Counted from the first letter of the stretch, positions 27,201-36,200 are shown. The stretch is 64,000 bases of DNA from Sipunculus nudus (GCA_026874595.1 CM049307.1:75616643-75680642), one strand, 5' to 3'. Numbers and translations are program-made. The notes: generated by a model from the letters alone, not told the origin.

Positions 27201-29481
27201 CATATAGTGGTGAATGTATCTGTCTAGGAATAACAGATAGTGGTGAGTGTGTCTGTCTATGAATAGCAGATAGTTGTGAGTGTATCTGACTAAGAATATC
27301 ATAAAGTGGTGAGTGTGTCTGTCTAAGAATATCATAAAGTGGTGACTGTTTCTGTCTAAGATTATCATATAGTGGTGAATGTATCTGTCTAGGAATAACA
27401 GATAGTGGTGAGTGTGTCTGTCTAAGAATATCATATAGTGGTGAGTGTATCTGTCTAAGATTATCATATAGTGGTGACTGTATCTGTCTAGGAATAACAG
27501 ATAGTGGTGAGTGTGTCTGTCTATGAATATCATATAGTGGTGAGTGTATCTGTCTAAGATTATCATATAGTGGTGAATGTATCTGTCTAGGAATAACAGA
27601 TAGTGGTGAGTGTGTCTGTCTAAGAATATCATATAGTGGTGAGTGTATCTGTCTAAGATTATCATATAGTGGTGAATGTATCTGTCTAGGAATAACAGAT
27701 AGTGGTGAGTGTGTCTGTCTAAGAATATCATATAGTGGTGAGTGTGTCTGTATAAGAACATCATATAGTGATGAGTGTGTCTGTATAAGAATATCAGATA
27801 GTGGTGAGTGTATCTGACTAAGAATATCATAAAGTGGTAAGTGTGTCTGTCTAAGAATATCATAAAGTGGTGAGTGTGTCTGTCTAAGAATATCAGATAG
27901 TGGTGAGTGTGTCTGTCTAAGAATATCAGATAGTGGTGAGTGTGTCTGTCAAAGAATATCAGATAGTGGTGACTGTTTCTGTCTAAGAATATCAGATAGT
28001 GGTGAGTGTGTCTGTCTAAAAATATCAGATAGTGGTGAGTGTGTCTGTCTAAGAATATCAGATAGTGGTGAGTGTGTCTGTCTAAGAATATCAGATAGTG
28101 GTGAGTGTGTCTGTCTAAGAATATATAGTGGTAAGTGTGTCTGTCTAAGAATATCATATAGTGGTGAGTGTATCTGACTAAGAATATCATATAGTGGTGA
28201 GTGTATCTGACTAAGAATATCATACAGTGGTGAGTGTGTCAGTCTAAGAATATCAGATAGTGGTAAATGTGTCTGTATAAGAATATCATTAAGTGGTGAG
28301 TGCGTCTGACTAAAAAAATCATATAGTGGTGAGTGTGTCTGTCTAAGAATATCAGATAGTTGTGAGTGTATCTGACTAAGAATATCATATAGTGGTGAGT
28401 GTCTGTCTAAGAATATGAGATAATTGTGAGTGTGTCTGTCTAAGAATATCATATAGTGGTGAGTGTATCTGTCTAAGAATATCATACAGTGGTGATGTGT
28501 CTGTCTAAGAATATCATAAAGTGGTGGGTGTGTCTGTCTAAGAATATCAGATAGTGGTGAGTGTGTCAGACTAAGAATATTATAGATTGGTGAGTGTGTC
28601 TGTCTAAGAATATTATAAAGGTGTGAGTGTGTCTGTCTAAGAATATCATACAGTGGTGATGTGTCTGTCTAAGAATATCATAAAGTGGTGTGTCTGTCTA
28701 AGAATATCACACAGTGGTGAGTGTGTCTGACTAAGAATATCATATAGTGGCGAGTGTATCTGACTAAGAATATCCCTGTGGTTGGTGTTCAAGTCATCTG
28801 GAACTGGAGTCCAAGTCAAAGAAAATCTCCTTATTTGAAGAAATTTAAATGGAAATCAAGATTATCATAAGTATTTTATGTTAGTTTGCACATACTTTTT
28901 ACTTGAATGTTTGATTACATTAAGCTCCTCATGCAGAGCTAAAGCTTGGTATACAGTCTTTTCCTTGTAATATTCTGTTAAAAGTTTACACCTGAATGTA
29001 AAATGCCATGTGACAGTACTTCCTTTCTACCGGACGTGACATGGACTCGGCATGATTTGGGGAGTCCTTACCTCCAAAGTCTGAGTACAAGTCTGAGTCA
29101 AGGACCCTTGTGTCCAAGTCCCTAATAAAGTGTACTCAAGTCTGGACTTGGCCTTGGGTCCTCCATCATTGCCTAGTGATATTTTGTATGTTACAGGGTA
29201 TCCAGTCTTATGACTGTGATACATTAAACCCATTTGATGTTTTGTATGTTACAGGTTAACCAGTCTTAAGACTGTGATACATTAAACCCATTTGATGTTT
29301 TCTATGTTACAGGGTATCCAGTCTTATGACTGTGATACATTAAACCCATTTGATGTTTTGTATGTTACAGGGTATCCAGTTAGGTCCTACAGAAGCATCA
29401 CGTTATTGGGTGTATTGGGTTCCAGCACAGTATGTAGAAGCAATCAAGGACGCAATCCTGGGCAAGTGGCAGTTTTTTTGA
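516..29481 (+). CDS. UBFD1: UBFD1 (ubiquitin-like / UBFD1 domain protein), 8 exons
   Basis: CDS joins 516-534, 12549-12620, 13224-13367, 16786-16821, 17135-17310, 19033-19207, 26236-26318 and 29371-29481: 816 nt, 271 aa. All splice phases agree. Residues 1-45 are acidic and probably disordered. Residues about 46-115 form a ubiquitin-like fold (ISFKVIYKKQKYDV, MQKLMYKG, KVTKGAKMMMVGST). Residues about 143-271 are the conserved UBFD1 domain (SGMYNKSGSKVRLTFKLE, PMGSIKAVVNEPIEG, LGPTEASRYWVYW, GKWQFF at the very end). From memory of the vertebrate family the match runs to the last residue, and the N-terminus is shorter than in the roughly 309-aa human protein. The family's function is poorly defined; ubiquitin binding and an NF-kB link have been reported. 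Introns are long and transposon-rich. Intron 5 appears to be GC-AG, and intron 7 has amplified splice sites. The start is chosen because exon 1 is short and its phase fits exon 2. Confidence 0.93.
1134..2210 (+). mobile_element. CAGCTGA-type dispersed repeat, complete copy
   Basis: Starts TTTTTAGCTCAGCTGA and ends CAGCTGAGCGTCTAG followed by a CCTGGGTCCC tail. The CTCAGCTGA / TCAGCTGAG ends are inverted relative to each other. The interior repeats phrases on 'ACAAGACTCACT', 'GGTCACAGGACC' and GTCTGTCTGT. Non-coding. The same ends occur at 4411, 8428 and 51362. Flanks on both sides are TATTAC-rich. Confidence 0.6.
2221..2440 (+). repeat. 27-bp minisatellite (TATTAC-rich)
   Basis: About eight copies of a 27-bp unit made of TATTAC triplications plus TTGTGTATC. 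Lies directly after the repeat ending near 2210. A related stretch is at 9300-9420. Confidence 0.9.
2441..3960. other. UBFD1 intron 1, no recognised feature
   Basis: AT-rich intronic sequence. I see no ORF with coding character, no tandem structure and no repeat shared with the rest of the window. Confidence 0.4.
3961..4410 (+). mobile_element. GGCGCC-palindrome element, left end only
   Basis: Begins TGTATCCGCCAAAAC like the copies at 17621 and 62830. Has one GTGGCGCCACC block, then breaks off where the TTTTTAGCTCAGCTGA repeat starts. Confidence 0.7.
6952..7080 (+). repeat. TC-rich microsatellite
   Basis: Pyrimidine tract of CTCT/CTTT repeats, purest at 7043-7079. Confidence 0.9.
7597..7618 (+). 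repeat. Poly-C tract
   Basis: 22 consecutive C. The exact length is uncertain in any assembly. Confidence 0.85.
8459..9140 (+). mobile_element. GGCGCC-palindrome module array, right part
   Basis: Palindromes at about 8595, 8743, 8871 and 9019, spaced 148, 128 and 148 bp. The end (ATGCTTATATG, ACACATCTAACC, CACTCAATCC) matches the right end of the element at 17621-18759, but the terminal inverted repeat is missing. Confidence 0.75.
9776..9802 (+). repeat. Poly-G tract
   Basis: Near-pure G run with one A at 9783. Confidence 0.85.
10602..12118. mobile_element. hAT-like element, inner member
   Basis: Ends CAGGGTTGG at the left and CCAACCCTG at the right, with TTTAGGC / GCCTAAAA subterminal repeats in both. 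Perfect 8-bp target duplication TACATAGT (10594-10601 and 12119-12126). Sits inside the outer hAT-like element. No recognised ORF. Confidence 0.85.
12164..12297 (+). repeat. TA/TATG/CA compound microsatellite
   Basis: TATA runs, then TATG, then about 15 CA units. Inside the outer hAT-like element. Confidence 0.9.
12549..12620 (+). CDS. UBFD1: UBFD1 exon 2
   Basis: Acceptor GTTAACAG and donor GTACCA flank 72 nt coding an acidic, Thr/Glu-rich linker (AAPTNLEEKEVTATTEPV). The N-terminal region is low complexity in this family, so support rests on splice signals and phase. Confidence 0.75.
12621..13223. other. UBFD1 intron 2, no recognised feature
   Basis: Ordinary AT-rich intron between exons 2 and 3. 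No repeat or ORF that I can support. Confidence 0.4.
13224..13367 (+). CDS. UBFD1: UBFD1 exon 3, start of ubiquitin-like domain
   Basis: Acceptor TTATTTACAG, donor GTAGGT. Codes for the first strands and helix of the ubiquitin-like domain (ETISFKVIYKKQKYDVNF, then SKLKAHLETLTG). Confidence 0.92.
13681..14017. mobile_element. 337-bp MITE in UBFD1 intron 3
   Basis: Starts GGCCAAAATAAAAAAAAGG and TATGGTTCTCAGGCAC and ends with its near-complement (GTGCCTGAGAACCATACC, then TTTTTTTGGCC). The ~35-bp terminal inverted repeats are clear. No obvious target duplication, so the superfamily is not assigned. Confidence 0.8.
14070..15320 (+). repeat. GTGAGCTTATG-type dispersed repeat with 3 x 178-bp tandem core
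   Basis: Opens near CCTGTGAGCTTATGCGATGG and GTCGTCCG. The phrase CTACAAAAATCTTCTTCT recurs at 14591, 14769 and 14948, with almost identical sequence between. Non-coding. Confidence 0.7.
15864..15955 (+). repeat. 22-bp minisatellite, 4 copies
   Basis: CATGTGATCACCTCATGG repeats at 15864, 15886, 15908 and 15930. Flanked by irregular copies of GAGTTCACTCAGTGCAGCCA up to about 16190. Confidence 0.85.
16786..16821 (+). CDS. UBFD1: UBFD1 exon 4 (36-nt microexon)
   Basis: Very short exon with acceptor TTTTGCACAG and donor GTAAGTG. It codes for VPASMQKLMYK plus a split Gly, matching the conserved ubiquitin-like segment PAMQKVMYKG of the family. Confidence 0.93.
16822..17134. other. UBFD1 intron 4, no recognised feature
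   Basis: Short AT-rich intron. Nothing notable. Confidence 0.4.
17135..17310 (+). CDS. UBFD1: UBFD1 exon 5, end of ubiquitin-like domain; GC donor
   Basis: Acceptor ATAATTTCAG. Codes for TTKDDSTLRDLKVTKGAKMM and on to KEPLCKQK. The conserved reading stops at CAAAAG followed by GCAATT, so the donor is GC rather than GT. A GT two codons upstream (17299) would put exon 6 out of frame. Confidence 0.88.
17621..18759 (+). mobile_element. GGCGCC-palindrome element, complete copy with inverted ends
   Basis: Left end TGTATCTGCCAAAA and right end TTTTGGCGGATACA are inverted repeats of each other. Between them, copies of GGTGGCGCCACC sit at about 18074, 18203, 18352, 18480 and 18630, alternately 129 and 149 bp apart. 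Two module types alternate: one ends TTTTATGACAGGTGGCGCC, the other CATACGCAAAACTGGTGG. No target duplication found. Lies in UBFD1 intron 5. No coding function. Confidence 0.78.
19033..19207 (+). CDS. UBFD1: UBFD1 exon 6, start of C-terminal domain
   Basis: Acceptor TATTACAG, donor GTAAGA. Codes for PHKTVLDKHGKPDDAM, then VPISGMYNKSGSKVRLTFKL and LWIGTK, among the most conserved parts of the family. Confidence 0.95.
19278..19657 (+). repeat. 48-bp minisatellite, about 8 copies
   Basis: Near-identical 48-bp units (TGTCTGATCTGCTGTGATAA, then AGGGCTCACATAATTTACAC) begin 70 bp after the exon 6 donor. Starts at 19321, 19369, 19417 and so on to 19609. Very few differences between copies, so recently expanded. 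Confidence 0.93.
19938..20115 (+). repeat. DIRS left inverted terminal repeat
   Basis: From about 19960 the sequence TGTGAGCTGTTTCTGTATTA to CACTTCCGC is the near-perfect complement of 24880-25048. The first 22 bp (GTTTTATTACGTAAAC) are unique to this end. Confidence 0.9.
20234..21782 (+). pseudogene. DIRS gag-like region, frameshifted
   Basis: ATG at 20234 opens METPTYCVSCG with further CxxC pairs (CFHC, CFYC), a likely zinc-binding head. The frame changes at the G-run near 20474-20490 into a Ser/Pro-rich frame (SLLSHTRKRKSSPVPG, KLSRFCSSLMSDLDD) and shifts again later. Only position and composition support 'gag'. Confidence 0.6.
22145..23300 (+). pseudogene. DIRS reverse transcriptase (RNase H part frameshifted)
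   Basis: Clear RT up to about 22960: GFYSRLFLVPKPHWRWHPII, DLKRLN, LTDAYFHVPIH (first catalytic Asp), FRVLPFGINVAPWIFTML and YLDDLLVH (catalytic DD), then LNAEKS-type LVNAEKSLLTPTQSLQFLGV. The first domains are open for over 250 codons. Near 22960 the homologous reading moves to another frame (FGRLYLRPIQ), and the RNase H region is not readable in one frame. Confidence 0.88.
23500..24664 (+). pseudogene. DIRS tyrosine recombinase, frameshifted
   Basis: N-terminal SAM-like part (ALIGHLKDQGISSPAALLAS, YDSRWRLFTEWASSRGIS) in one frame. The core continues in a second (YPSLRGYRAALLSVL, LALASASRRSELHAL with the first catalytic Arg). The C-terminal part is in a third frame after the G-run at 24246-24259 (KAHGIRALSTSLCHFSG with the H-x-x-R pair, then STFTRFYLKDV with the nucleophilic Tyr). 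All key residues are present, but in three frames. Confidence 0.85.
24725..24835 (+). repeat. DIRS internal complementary region
   Basis: TCTCATTAATACAGAAACAG through ACGTAATAAAAC is the complement of the left outer end. It is followed directly by CCCCCCATTCCCTCCCTG through TTTCTGTATTA, the complement of the right outer end. This junction is the template used to complete the ends in DIRS replication. Confidence 0.9.
24880..25076 (+). repeat. DIRS right inverted terminal repeat
   Basis: Inverted match to the left end. The outermost bases (ACAACAGTTTACTAACAAAA to GGGAGGGAATGGGGGG) are unique to this end. Confidence 0.9.
25697..25735 (+). repeat. TC microsatellite
   Basis: TCTC run in the right half of the pogo-like element. 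Confidence 0.85.
26236..26318 (+). CDS. UBFD1: UBFD1 exon 7; its 3' end seeds the 33-bp array
   Basis: Acceptor CTTCTTCAG. Codes for ERTDKIPMGSIKAVVNEP and ends EEYHIV before donor GTGAGT at 26319. The last 16 coding bases and the donor form the first unit of the tandem array that follows. Confidence 0.94.
26303..28775 (+). repeat. UBFD1: 33-bp array built from the UBFD1 exon 7 donor site
   Basis: About 75 copies of AAGAATATCATATAGTG followed by GTGAGTGTATCTGTCT. The first unit is the end of exon 7 (GAATATCATATAGTG) plus its donor. Units alternate in a three-unit, 99-bp higher-order pattern (AGAATATC, AGATTATC, GGAATAAC types) from about 26.4 to 27.7 kb, then become more irregular. Most units keep GTGAGT; some have GTAAGT, GTGAAT or GTGACT. 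Confidence 0.95.
29181..29380 (+). repeat. UBFD1: 58-bp repeat carrying the UBFD1 exon 8 acceptor, 4 copies
   Basis: TATGTTACAG ends at 29196, 29254, 29312 and 29370, exactly 58 bp apart. It is followed by GGTATCCAGT (GTTAACCAGT in the second copy). The last copy is the real exon 8 border. The sequence between copies (GACTGTGATACATTAAACCC) is nearly identical. Confidence 0.95.
29371..29481 (+). CDS. UBFD1: UBFD1 exon 8, C-terminus and stop
   Basis: Acceptor TATGTTACAG. Codes for GIQLGPTEASRYWVYWVPAQ and ends GKWQFF with TGA at 29479-29481. Three copies of the acceptor plus the first exon bases lie upstream at exact 58-bp steps. Confidence 0.95.
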   Translation, partial: GIQLGPTEASRYWVYWVPAQYVEAIKDAILGKWQFF

Positions 29482-32400
29482 GGGACTGGAAGAGAATTGC
29501 CAAGGGTGCGAGCACATTGATTTACATCCAATTTGTGCACTTGATGTGACCGGTGACATTAGCTCAGGAAAAGCTCATTAAGTTCATAGCTCATTAAGGC
29601 AAAGCTAACCACTCAGTTCATATTGCGAACTTAAGTTGATTATGGTATAAAAAAAAAAGGCTAGCATGTTTATATTTCATCTACAGTGCTTGTCGCCATG
29701 ATATGGATGATAAACTGAGATGCCTCGGATGAACAGCCAATTCAATGAGAATTATAGCTTGCCTTTAAAGAAAAGTGATTGACAGTTGAGGTTTACCTTG
29801 ATTGGCGAAAGAGAAAGTGGTTAATATTGCATTTATCCTGATTGGCCAAAGATAATTTGATTGAGAGGTGGTATCAATTCTGATTGGCTATAAGATTATT
29901 TGATTGACAGGTGATGGTTCATGTTGTTTTATGCTGGGATCTCTGCCTTGCAGGATTCTGTGGCTGTGCTCTGCACAAAAAAGAGACAAGTGATATATCT
30001 GGAACATGTATCATGTTATTTATACATACTCAGTCCAGCTGTGCAAACTTGCTTAGGTTGTAGTTTTTTACTTCTTATTTTAAAGTTCTTTAGTAATTTT
30101 GAATTTGCATATAATTTAATTACTTCCAGTATGTAATAATTCATGTCAGGCTTTGTTTCGCCAGTTCCATAGTTTAATGTTACAGTTGGCTTGTCTTAGG
30201 GACATTGGGATTTAAAGAATAAGGTCATACACACAAAACAAACATGTAATCGGTATGGTGAATTTTGAATGATAAAAACCCATGTAATTCTGTGCCTCAC
30301 ATTCTATTATTGTATTGAAGGCAGATCATCAGATTATTTTAGTCAATAACTTTTGTGAAACTTAGATGTCAGCCCATAAAGAAAGATTATTTATCCAGAC
30401 TAAACTTAGCTCAAGAATTGTTCTACAAAGCAGCTATACCCAACATAATGGAAATTATATAAACACAATTTACTTTCCTTTCTTTTTTTGTAAAGATTAT
30501 TTTAAAATATCTGTTTTTTTTCCTTTTAATGCCTTATTTTTCAGGCTTATGTTATATAAATTATTGTTTGGAAAAAGCAGTAAAATGATTGTCTCATCTT
30601 GATATAGTTGCCAACCATCAACCTGAACAGTAATCTTCTTTTAAATTTACCAAAAATTATACAAATATCTTACCCCAAAATGTTTCTTTTTATTCTTCAA
30701 AAGTCAGGTTCAAAATTTATTGACTTTAGCATAAAGTAGAAACAAGAAAAGCCCTAAGTACAAGATGTCCTGCAAAGGGGAATTCCAATTTTAACATGCA
30801 TTTACAGGAACATGGAAAATTGATTCATTCCACATGTTCTCTGTGTGCTCTATCAGTAAAGGGGCCTAAGGCTGCTGTATCACCAGCTTTGTCCATTCTG
30901 ATGGTGGAAAAGTCTGGACCTGAATACACAAAAGAATTATTCACCAACCAATCAGGTTGTTTTCATCCATTATCAAATCGAAACGCCTCCTTTCTTTTAA
31001 CAAGTTCATGGTAGGTTAATATGGGTGTTTTGAGTAAACAACTATACTTGGATTCATGCTCTATAATTGTCTTTATAATACACACACATTTGAAATGTGC
31101 CTATCTAATAAATATGATCAGAGCATGTTAATTTTCTGTTGTTTTTTTTTCTGAAAATTCTAGATAGTCCATGAATCTAAATATGGGTAGTTTTTGTATT
31201 TTGTTTCTGATTTAATTTTACTAGGAAATGATTTGCTTCAGTACAAGATTAATTACATAAAGAAAAGTTTATATATATATATGCAATGGTTATTCAGCCG
31301 TGTCCTAGATGAAAAATATATAAATATGTAGTGCAAAAATATCAGAAGCCAGCCATGATACTCAAAGTGTTTAATATGGTCAAACCTAGGTGCTTGCATG
31401 CCATGTCCATATATAAATAAAGGAACCATAATCGTTTAATTTTTTATGACCATCTATATTACTTTGAAATCTGCTGTATAGAATTATACCTAAAATATTG
31501 ATCATGTAAATTCAGTCTCACTTGTGCATCGCCCTGAAAGATCAAGGTAATAGCAGGGTTGTTGACTCTTCATTGCAAAATGTTAAGAATTTAATTCTGA
31601 CAGAATAAGAATATTATAGCTGGATATGACTTCTTTGGATGTGCATACATAATAATTAGTGATCGATTATGCAAAAATGCAATTGATTATGGTAGAAAAT
31701 TACCACTCATCGATATAATCGATGAATTTGCACACCACTAATATACATATATATATATATATATATAAACCATGCTGTAATTAATTTTTTACATGATTAC
31801 CATATTCTGTATTGAAGTTTTCATTTTTGTACCATTAGAGCTCTTCGTTCTGGCTTGTGTGTAGCTGCAGTTGGCCAGGCCTTTTTAACTTCGTTTATGT
31901 GGGAGTTGCGATTATGAGCTCAAAAGCTTCATCGAGTTGATCACCGTGGATTTGTATAGAGAAAATAAAATTATTTTGTTATTGTTGTTCTCAATATCAT
32001 CTTTTTTGTGGATGCAAAATAAACCATGTGTCAGGGTGATGGTAGCTGTGCCACAATACCCCATGCAGTGGCAGGGACAAAATCACTACTGTTAACTGAT
32101 ATTCTATGTAAAATCATTCACTAGATATTTGAAGATACTTTATCTGCACATAATAAATTCAAATGGGAATACAGAAAAGAATATTTCCAAATAAGTTTAA
32201 CTGGTAGACACAAACCACATTGGAAACACAGTCTTCAAAATTTACAAGTATGTTTGAGAAATTGGTTCTGGGAATCTTTTGGCAAAAATGAGAAAAAAAG
32301 ACAACAAGAATGAAATATCTTAAATTGATGTTGTCTAAAGTAGTTGTGAAATTGCACACAAGATGTCACCACTGCATAATTGCCTCGGGTTAACATCCTG

Positions 32401-32500
32401 GGTGTCCTGGACCAGCTATTTGATGTCCAGAGCCTGAACAGAGGATGCCCATGTATGTATAAATTATAAACAGGAACAACAAGATAAAATCAAGGACATT
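29482..32500. other. UBFD1 3' region and convergent intergenic stretch
   Basis: AT-rich, no further exons seen. Several AATAAA hexamers on the plus strand (31107, 31416, 31964) could end UBFD1; none is preferred. Short TA runs at 31270 and 31745. Includes three irregular copies of a GATTGGC-containing phrase near 29.78-29.9 kb. Confidence 0.35.
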
Positions 32501-32506
32501 TTTATT
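32501..32506 (-). promoter_or_regulatory. Candidate NRDE2 polyadenylation signal
   Basis: AATAAA on the minus strand about 510 nt past the NRDE2 stop. It is the clearest hexamer I noticed in that stretch; transcript ends were not available. Confidence 0.4.
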
Positions 32507-33017
32507 AAATCAATCATCAACAAGTATAAAGATAACATTATTCTTATGGTTCAGTACTTGAACCAGTATACAGAAGTAAGTTCACGCCATTCAACATTGA
32601 CTTAACAGTATATTTCTAGAGGCAGGTGGGAGAGATTGGTAACTTTTTATCCACTCGGTATAAAATGATATACTCCTTACATTCCTGTTAATTAAAATTT
32701 TTTTAGCCTTTTTTACTGTCCCAGGAAGTCTGTAACAAGTTCTTCAAATATTATATTAAATATATTATTAAATATAATATTAAAACTAAATAGTGGCAAC
32801 ACTACCTGGTGAACAAATAACTGCACAATGTCTGGTATTACACTGAAAGTACTTTGAAGTATTAGTTGCAGTATTTGTGTCAACTCAAAATACACAAACT
32901 TTGGTTTGTATTTAGTCTGATATCTCTGCTCATTTTAGAACCATCAAAGATTGGAGTCCAGGTTTCCAAAATGAAATATATTTAGCTGCATTAAATCTGT
33001 TATTAACTTAATTGGTT

Positions 33018-33278
33018 TTAATTCTCAAGTTCCACACCAGGTGTCTCTCCATCATCTAGTGTCGTGTCCCCCTCCTCTTTGATGCTTTCCATCAGGAGCT
33101 CGAGCTCCTCTATCGGTGTTCTCAGTCTGACCTCTTTCTCTGTCATGAGATCCATCATGGCTGACAGCTGGTCCGGGAAGTGTTTAACAGCGTCTACATA
33201 CAGAGCTTTGGCCCAAGGACAGCAGTGCAATGCACGAAATAACACACTTCTGGCCCTGTTGGGGTTTCCTTGATCAAC
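33018..33278 (-). CDS. NRDE2: NRDE2 exon 9, C-terminus and stop
   Basis: Acceptor TGTTATTGCAG. Codes for VDQGNPNRARSVLFRALHCC, PWAKALYVDAVKHFPDQL and LMTEKEVRLRTPIEELELL, then an acidic tail ending in TAA at 33020-33018. The tail is longer than in vertebrates. Confidence 0.96.
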   Translation of the reverse strand, partial: VDQGNPNRARSVLFRALHCCPWAKALYVDAVKHFPDQLSAMMDLMTEKEVRLRTPIEELELLMESIKEEGDTTLDDGETPGVELEN

Positions 33279-36200
33279 CTGCAATAACAGACACAGTGTA
33301 AGGTACACAGTCACTTACCACAATGGGTATTGTCTTCCACTTTCAGCTCATTTTGACCAAACATAAAGAGCTTTGTTCGGAAACCACCCAAGTTCACAGG
33401 CTCAATGCATCTTTTCACTTAATTTAAATTTCCTGTTTTGGTTCTGTATATTGATAAATAGGTCTAAGTGTGTCTATTTACAATAACAAGACCTCGTGGC
33501 TGAAGGTATAATACTGCACAAACATGAACACATGCAATCAAGGAAGCAAGATGTACTGGTCATGAATCACAAATAGACTTTTCACTTTTGGTCATTATAT
33601 TTATGTATGAGACTGGTGCAGGACATTTTGGTTGTTTTTTTTCTGCCACTGACCAAGCCCAGTGCAAGTTTATTTCTACAGTTTATAGACATATGGAAAT
33701 GGTTTCAGATTTAAACCTTGGCAGATACTATTATATTTCCCTGAGAGAACACACTGTAACTCATGTATACCTTATATGCCTAGTAAAAGAATGAGCACAT
33801 TAAATAGACTGAAACACTGAAAAACTTTTCATTTCTGTACCTTTCTTGTAACTTCTTTTGACTGCATGAGTACTAATTAAATTCATTGTTAATTAACTGG
33901 ATAATATTTGAACATATCTTTTTTATAAATAACTGTTTGAGTTCATCTAGTTATAAAGTATTTTTTATTTTACATGGATTTTACAAATAGTTACTATAAC
34001 TAAGGCTGCCAGCCTCTCCATGAGTGGATTTTTTCTGCAGTGCAATGGCGTAGCATTGGCATTGCTTGGCGCTGTAAATAACCCGTGTGGAAACCCATGT
34101 ACATGAAGCCTTCAAGAATAAAACACTAAAGTGATTCTAACTGCCAACACAACGCCATCACAACACAGAAAAATCGCCGCGGCACTCTCCATGGCTCTGG
34201 TGGTAGGGTCCCAAGTGTCCAGAGGTGGAGGTAACTGAAGAACCCAGAGAAAACCAATGACCTCGGACAGACCACTACCACTGGTTTTGTTGGGCCACTA
34301 CAACCCACACCGTGGATTGAACCCAGGAAACTGTACCTGGTCGAAAGGGACCAAGGCTCATAACAGGACAAGTAACAGTCATGTGGCTAGGTCGAAGCAC
34401 CCAGACTCCCAGAGGCATCAGGCAAGGTGGACAGGCTCAGGCTCCCAGGTTTTGGGGATGCCCTGAAAGGCTGAACAGGAGGGCTGGGCTGTGCCAAACT
34501 CCTGCTGTGCTGGAGATTACCAACAATAGTATCATCAGCTGAAGAGGCAAGACTATGGCATAAAAACCTTAGTCTTCATCTGAGCGGTCTAATGGTCTAA
34601 CCTGGGTCACCGGCACAGAGAGTGGAGCCTTTTACCCCTTACAATAACTGCCAAGGCCCCAACACTTGAAATTCAACACTTGCCTAGAAAAGCACTCAAT
34701 CAGGTGACTGAAAAAAAAAATATAACTTTTAAAAGACAGCTATCAATAGACAACAGAGGAAAAAGGTCATCATGACTTACATGCAGCTTTACTTTAAATA
34801 TTGAAAGAAAAACTTTTTTTATTGCTTTTCAAATTCAAAGAAATTGTCTTTTGTATGTCTGGTATTATCATACATCTGTTTGTGGATGTTTGGTGGTTCA
34901 TCAACATTTATGCCAAACCAGTACATTTACACCTAAAGGATACTCTTATTGAATAATATGTCATACTGCGCTCTCACTTTAAAAGGTCTTATTGCACTCT
35001 CTTATTGCACTCCCACCCCAGTGAGCATGGGCCATTGTGCCATCAGTGTTAAAACAAAATGTAACATTGGCTCTCAGATACTCTATACTGGGTTCATCAG
35101 TGATTTATTTCCAGCCTGGCTGCAGTCAGGGACATTGCTATGATAAAATAGCTTTAATGTCATAATAAGTGGATGGAGCGGGAACAAAATGGGGAGCTGA
35201 ATATGACCAAATATTTGATAACAGGAAGGAGCACAAAAAGCACTTTGTGGCACAATTCTTCAAGTGAAAACTGTTTGTTTTAAAATGTTCTTTGTTATAA
35301 GTCATATACACAGAACAACAGAGCTGCAAACCTCAAACTGTATGTATATTCTCCAGAGGAGTACACAGTGTGAAGCCTGGCCATGCTGACTCCCCCTCTC
35401 TAACCACGATCTCACATAATGGCTGATCCTTGTCTCTGTCCCTGGTCTGCTGCCTGAATGGTCAAAATGATATACAACTCATTAATTAACATAAACCTAT
35501 GATACATCCTGTTTGTTGAGAACATCTTAAAATTTGTAAATGCAACATGACAAAACCCAGAAAATTACAATTTTTAAGATCACATATAAAACTGAAAATC
35601 AATAACATAAAATTTTTGCTAGCAATGGTTGAAAACAGTAATTATTTAGCTATTTATTTTTTAAGGTACATTACACTTTTTATACATCTCAAAATACAGG
35701 CTCAATATCTGCATTCATTATTTCTATTGAATTATATGAATAATCAAAGTTGCAGACTTAATCTTTTTTTAAGTTATACAAAAAATGTCAATGAAAGAAC
35801 ATACATGACCTGAAAGAACTAATCTTTTTTGCTTTGATACCTACCACTGAAGCTGCTGTACTTGGTTTCACCTTGACTGTAGAAATTCTTGAGACTGGCC
35901 ATCCTGCGGAGTTCTGAATAAACTGCCAACAAGTAGACTAAGGGAGAACTATCAGGTTTTGTGTTCTTCCTGAAGTAGGCTCGAAGTCTGCCTGCTATAT
36001 TAGCTTGGCTTTCCATGTTGATGAAGGCATGCAGAAAGAATGCACTTTCTGGGTATTCCACCAACGCCTGCTGTAAAGGTACCCGTAGTAAACTTAATGA
36101 TGCTACAGCACTGTTCAGGTGGTGCTGCAGCAGCACTATATGGCATTCCGTCAAGATTTCACACAAGTCTCTCTTTGCACTAAAAGTCCAAGGCAAATTA

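Noticed and set aside
26565..28223. 552-codon open frame on the minus strand with an 11-residue repeat (LDRHTHHYMIF type)
   Set aside because: It is the reverse reading of the 33-bp satellite. The unit is a multiple of three, so it stays open by chance.
26303..28775. CRISPR-like appearance of regular repeats
   Set aside because: The units abut without unique spacers and the setting is an animal intron.
34310..34330. tRNA gene suggested by a B-box-like GGGTTCAATCC
   Set aside because: No A box at the right distance and no cloverleaf; kept only as a SINE-like repeat.
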